Origin: Sphingobacteriaceae bacterium UBA2059
GTDB taxonomy: Bacteria; Bacteroidota; Bacteroidia; Sphingobacteriales; Sphingobacteriaceae
Length of the DNA stretch: 8,732 nt
Assembly: GCA_002332615.1 (NCBI GenBank)
Contig: DDAL01000004.1
Coordinates: 33,578 to 42,309, forward strand
Reading direction: 5' to 3'
Shown: positions 6,078-8,732 of the stretch, piece after piece
How positions within the stretch are numbered: the stretch's first letter is position 1
Layout of the letters: each line of letters opens with the position of its first letter
Notes under the pieces: model-generated
What the model saw: the letters and a program-made list of their open reading frames with translations, nothing else
What the model was told of the DNA's origin: nothing
Database searches by the model: none
Position numbers and translations under genes: made by a program

Positions 6078-7142
6078 ATGAAAAAGAAAGTCATCATCAT
6101 CGTTGTTCTTACACTGGCGGCTTTGGCGGCAATTGTAATGATACTACAAAACAACAAGAAGAAGAATCAACAGGAAACAGCAGTAGTAGCTGAAGGAAAT
6201 GAAGGAGCGGTTGCTGTAAGAACTGCCGTTGCTAATAAAACTGATTTGGAAATAGATTTTACTGCCAATGGAACCTTTGCTGCCAATCAGGATCTGGTAT
6301 TGTCTGCGGAGAGTTCAGGACGAGTTAAATTTATTAATGTGGACGAAGGAAGCCGCGTAAGTAAGGGCCAGGTGCTTGCCCGAATTGACAATGAGCTGCT
6401 TACAGTGGATGCTCAGACTGCGAAGGCTAACTACGAAAACGCCCTGAGGGACCTTGAGCGCTACGAAAGCTCTTTTAAAACCGGCGGGATCACTCAACAG
6501 CAACTGGATAATGCCCGCTTACGTGTGCGTACCTCTTTGGCCAGCGTTCAAAGTACGGGCAGGCGCTCAAGCGATGCAAATGTAAGGGCTCCGTTTTCGG
6601 GAATTGTTAATAAACGTTTTATAGAAAAAGGTTCTTATGTAAACCCGGGCGCTCAGCTTTTTGAAATTGTAGATCTTTCTAAACTTAAGTTAAAAGTTAC
6701 TGTGGGGGAAGCTCAGGTTGTTAACCTTCGCAAGGGAGACAGGGTTGCTATTAAATCAACTGTTTTTCCGGATCAGTCCTTTTCAGGCAAGGTAAGCTTT
6801 ATAGCTGCCAAAGCCGATAACAGCCTTAACTTCCCGGTTGAAATAGAGGTTACCAATACTGCTGGCGATAAGCTAAAAGCGGGCATGTACGGAACGGCTG
6901 TTTTTCAATTTCCTAACAGCGCTCCGGCCATTACAGTGCCACGCTCGGCCTTCGTGGGTAGTGTGAACAGCAATAAGATTTATGTTCTGGAAGGTGATGT
7001 AGCACGCCAGCGCAGTGTTACAGCCGGAAGGATACTGGGAGATACCGTAGAAATACTGGGCGGCCTCGAAGAGGGTGAAACAGTTATTGTTAGCGGCCAG
7101 GTGAACTTAGTGGATGGCTCTAAAGTGAAGGCTGTTAAATAG
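6078..7142 (+). CDS. Efflux RND periplasmic adaptor (membrane fusion protein)
   Basis: The adaptor linking the inner membrane pump to the TolC-like channel; 354 residues. It has an uncleaved-type N-terminal membrane anchor at about residues 4-23 after M-K-K-K, without a lipobox, then a charged linker. The two lipoyl half-motifs are at about 70-105 (S-A-E-S-S-G-R-V, then V-D-E-G-S-R-V-S-K-G-Q-V-L) and 168-200 (V-R-A-P-F-S-G-I-V, then G-S-Y-V-N-P-G-A-Q-L-F). A short alpha-hairpin of about 60 residues lies between them. A beta-barrel domain (about 202-280) and a membrane-proximal domain (about 283-352, from T-V-P-R-S-A) follow. The domain order is complete and the length ordinary. The start overlaps nothing but lies one base after the upstream stop. 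The gene's 3' side is separated from the pump gene by 86 bases, a looser join than with the channel gene. Transported substrate is unknown. Confidence 0.93.
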   Translation: MKKKVIIIVVLTLAALAAIVMILQNNKKKNQQETAVVAEGNEGAVAVRTAVANKTDLEIDFTANGTFAANQDLVLSAESSGRVKFINVDEGSRVSKGQVLARIDNELLTVDAQTAKANYENALRDLERYESSFKTGGITQQQLDNARLRVRTSLASVQSTGRRSSDANVRAPFSGIVNKRFIEKGSYVNPGAQLFEIVDLSKLKLKVTVGEAQVVNLRKGDRVAIKSTVFPDQSFSGKVSFIAAKADNSLNFPVEIEVTNTAGDKLKAGMYGTAVFQFPNSAPAITVPRSAFVGSVNSNKIYVLEGDVARQRSVTAGRILGDTVEILGGLEEGETVIVSGQVNLVDGSKVKAVK

Positions 7143-7174
7143 ACTGCACCCGAGCCCGGATAAATGTACAGCGG

Positions 7175-7199
7175 AATGAGATCTTTAAACGGACTCATT
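7175..7199. repeat. Inverted repeat in the adaptor-pump gap
   Basis: AATGAG (7175-7180) and CTCATT (7194-7199) are perfect complements around a 13-base AT-rich loop. Two mismatched pairs and a further GC/GC pair extend the symmetry to 8 of 10 positions per arm (7171-7180 and 7194-7203). It lies in the only gap longer than 60 bases inside the efflux cluster. It could be an RNA hairpin that tunes the adaptor-to-pump ratio or a protein site. No T-run follows, so it is not a normal terminator, and I see no convincing promoter in this gap. Confidence 0.4.
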
Positions 7200-7228
7200 G
7201 TGCGTAGTGAACAAACAAATACATTCAG

Positions 7229-8732
7229 ATGAAGATAGCTGAAATATCGATAAAAAGGCCCACCATTGTAGTGGTTGTATTTACAGTGCTTTCACTGTTG
7301 GGCTTTATGAGTTATAAATCGCTCAATTATGAAATGCTGCCCAAATTTACCCCTCCGGTAATATTTGTGGCAACGGTGTACCCGGGGGCTTCGCCCAGTG
7401 AGGTAGAAAACACCGTTACTAAGAAAATTGAAGATGCGGTGGCTTCTATGGAAAACATTAAGAAGCTACAGGCGGTGTCCTACGAGGGACTTTCTACAGT
7501 GATCATTCAGTTAAATAGTGGTACAGATGTAAACTATTCCTTAAATGACGCTCAACGTAAGGTAAATGCTATACTGGCTGACCTTCCGGAGGATGTGGAC
7601 CCTCCTGCCCTTAATAAGTTTTCGCTGGATGACCTGCCCATCATCACCATGTCGGCAACGGCTAATATGGGCGATGCGGACTTTTATGATCTTATTGATA
7701 ACCGGATTGTACCTACGCTTTCGCGTGTGGACGGCGTAGCACAGGTAAACATTATTGGCGGTCGTGAACGGGAAATACAGGTGGATATTGACAAGCAAAA
7801 GCTTGAGGGGTATGGTTTGTCTCTGCTTGCCGTGCAACAGGCTATTCAAACATCTAACCTGGACTTTCCTACCGGTAGCTTAAAGACTGAGGACAGGTCT
7901 ATACTCGTTCGTCTGGCCGGAAAATACCAGAACGTAAATGAGCTAAGAAACCTTATTGTGTCTGATAAGGAAGGAGTACAGGTGCGCTTAGGCGATATTG
8001 CCGATGTGCAGGATGCCCAGAAAGACGTGACTAAGCTCGCCCGGGTGGACAGAAAGGCTTCTATAGCCTTGCAGGTGGTTAAACAAACGGATGCTAACGC
8101 TGTAAAGGTGAGTGAGGGCGTACATACTTCTATTGATAAGCTGAAAAATGACTATAATAAAGAGGGCCTTAACCTTGTAATTGCATCGGACAGTTCTACG
8201 TATACACTTGAATCTGCAGACGCGGTGATCCATGACCTTGTACTGGCCATTATATTGGTTGCTTTTGTTATGCTTTTCTTCCTGCATAGTTTTAGAAATG
8301 CATTAATCGTAATGGTGTCTATTCCTGTTTCGCTTATAGCTACATTTATAGGCATTTTTGTGCTTGGCTATACGCTAAACCTGATGACTTTGCTGGGCTT
8401 ATCGCTTGTAGTGGGTATTTTGGTGGATGATGCCATTGTGGTTCTTGAAAACATTTACCGGCATATGGAAATGGGCAAGAACAAAGTGCGTGCGTCTTTT
8501 GACGGAGCAAGTGAAATTGGATTTACAGTGACTTCAATTACGTTGGTTATTGTGGTGGTGTTCTTCCCGATTGCTATCAGTACGGGTTTGGTATCGGATG
8601 TATTGAAACAGTTTTGCGTTGTGGTAATTATTGCGACCATGCTAAGCCTGCTCACTTCGTTTACTATTGTACCTCTTTTATCTTCCAGATTTGGGAAGCT
8701 TGAACGCATTAAGGGAAACAACATCTTCGGAC
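7229..8732 (+). CDS. RND efflux permease, HAE1-like, N-terminal half (3' end cut by window)
   Basis: Proton-driven inner membrane pump of the tripartite system. The frame is open from ATG 7229 to the window edge, 501 whole codons, about half of a usual RND protein of roughly 1000-1050 residues. Residues 1-30 are the first membrane helix after the typical I-S-I-K-R-P-T start. The periplasmic porter region (about 33-335) includes Y-P-G-A-S-P-S-E-V-E and V-D-G-V-A-Q-V. Helices 2-6 follow from about 337 to 485. Helix 4 carries the V-G-I-L-V-D-D-A-I-V-V-L-E-N motif, with D400-D401 as the proton-relay pair, so the visible half should be functional. Preservation of D-D and the absence of heavy-metal signatures favour the HAE1 drug/amphiphile group over metal exporters. 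The start follows from the family alignment and has an A-rich leader. The rest of the gene must lie beyond the window. Confidence 0.93.
   Translation, partial: MKIAEISIKRPTIVVVVFTVLSLLGFMSYKSLNYEMLPKFTPPVIFVATVYPGASPSEVENTVTKKIEDAVASMENIKKLQAVSYEGLSTVIIQLNSGTDVNYSLNDAQRKVNAILADLPEDVDPPALNKFSLDDLPIITMSATANMGDADFYDLIDNRIVPTLSRVDGVAQVNIIGGREREIQVDIDKQKLEGYGLSLLAVQQAIQTSNLDFPTGSLKTEDRSILVRLAGKYQNVNELRNLIVSDKEGVQVRLGDIADVQDAQKDVTKLARVDRKASIALQVVKQTDANAVKVSEGVHTSIDKLKNDYNKEGLNLVIASDSSTYTLESADAVIHDLVLAIILVAFVMLFFLHSFRNALIVMVSIPVSLIATFIGIFVLGYTLNLMTLLGLSLVVGILVDDAIVVLENIYRHMEMGKNKVRASFDGASEIGFTVTSITLVIVVVFFPIAISTGLVSDVLKQFCVVVIIATMLSLLTSFTIVPLLSSRFGKLERIKGNNIFG

Noticed and set aside
7541..8724. Several minus-strand frames beneath the RND permease gene.
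   Set aside because: The plus strand is open throughout and encodes conserved RND motifs, so these are shadows.

Overview
The window looks like a chromosomal segment from a Bacteroidota bacterium, possibly near Chitinophagaceae; the family is a guess and the phylum is better supported. Reasons: a textbook Bacteroidota promoter (TTTG, 19-base spacer, TACATTTG) upstream of the regulator at 4084; start codons preceded by A-rich sequence rather than Shine-Dalgarno motifs; a secreted serine-type sulfatase close to its anaerobic maturase; and a TetR / TolC-like / membrane fusion / RND gene order common in that phylum.

Left part (1-3825): the tail of a small lipoprotein gene with an NlpE-like OB-type domain (+) converges on a secreted S1-type sulfatase (-). 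A 125-base divergent spacer follows, then an HD-domain 5'-deoxynucleotidase-like gene (+), which converges on an anaerobic sulfatase-maturating radical SAM enzyme (-). The maturase converts the active-site serine or cysteine of sulfatases to formylglycine. The sulfatase has a serine at that position, so the two are a plausible functional pair, although the HD gene lies between them on the opposite strand. The likely role is desulfation of sulfated glycans or other sulfate esters in the periplasm.

Middle (3826-4083): a non-coding spacer. Its right end holds a strong sigma-ABfr-type promoter overlapped by a 27-base near-perfect palindrome, which looks like the operator of the adjacent TetR-family gene.

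Right part (4084-8732): a same-strand cluster encoding a TetR-family repressor, a TolC-like outer membrane factor, a periplasmic membrane fusion protein and the N-terminal half of an RND (HAE1-like) inner membrane pump cut by the window edge. Together they form a tripartite efflux system, probably induced when a ligand releases the TetR protein. The adaptor-pump gap is 86 bases and contains an inverted repeat.

I found no rRNA, tRNA, CRISPR, insertion sequence or phage signature. Most of the window is recognisable biology. The points worth a second look are the operator/promoter overlap, the sulfatase-HD-maturase arrangement, the intra-operon hairpin and the converging-gene hairpin at 392-432. 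I do not see a convincing undescribed system.
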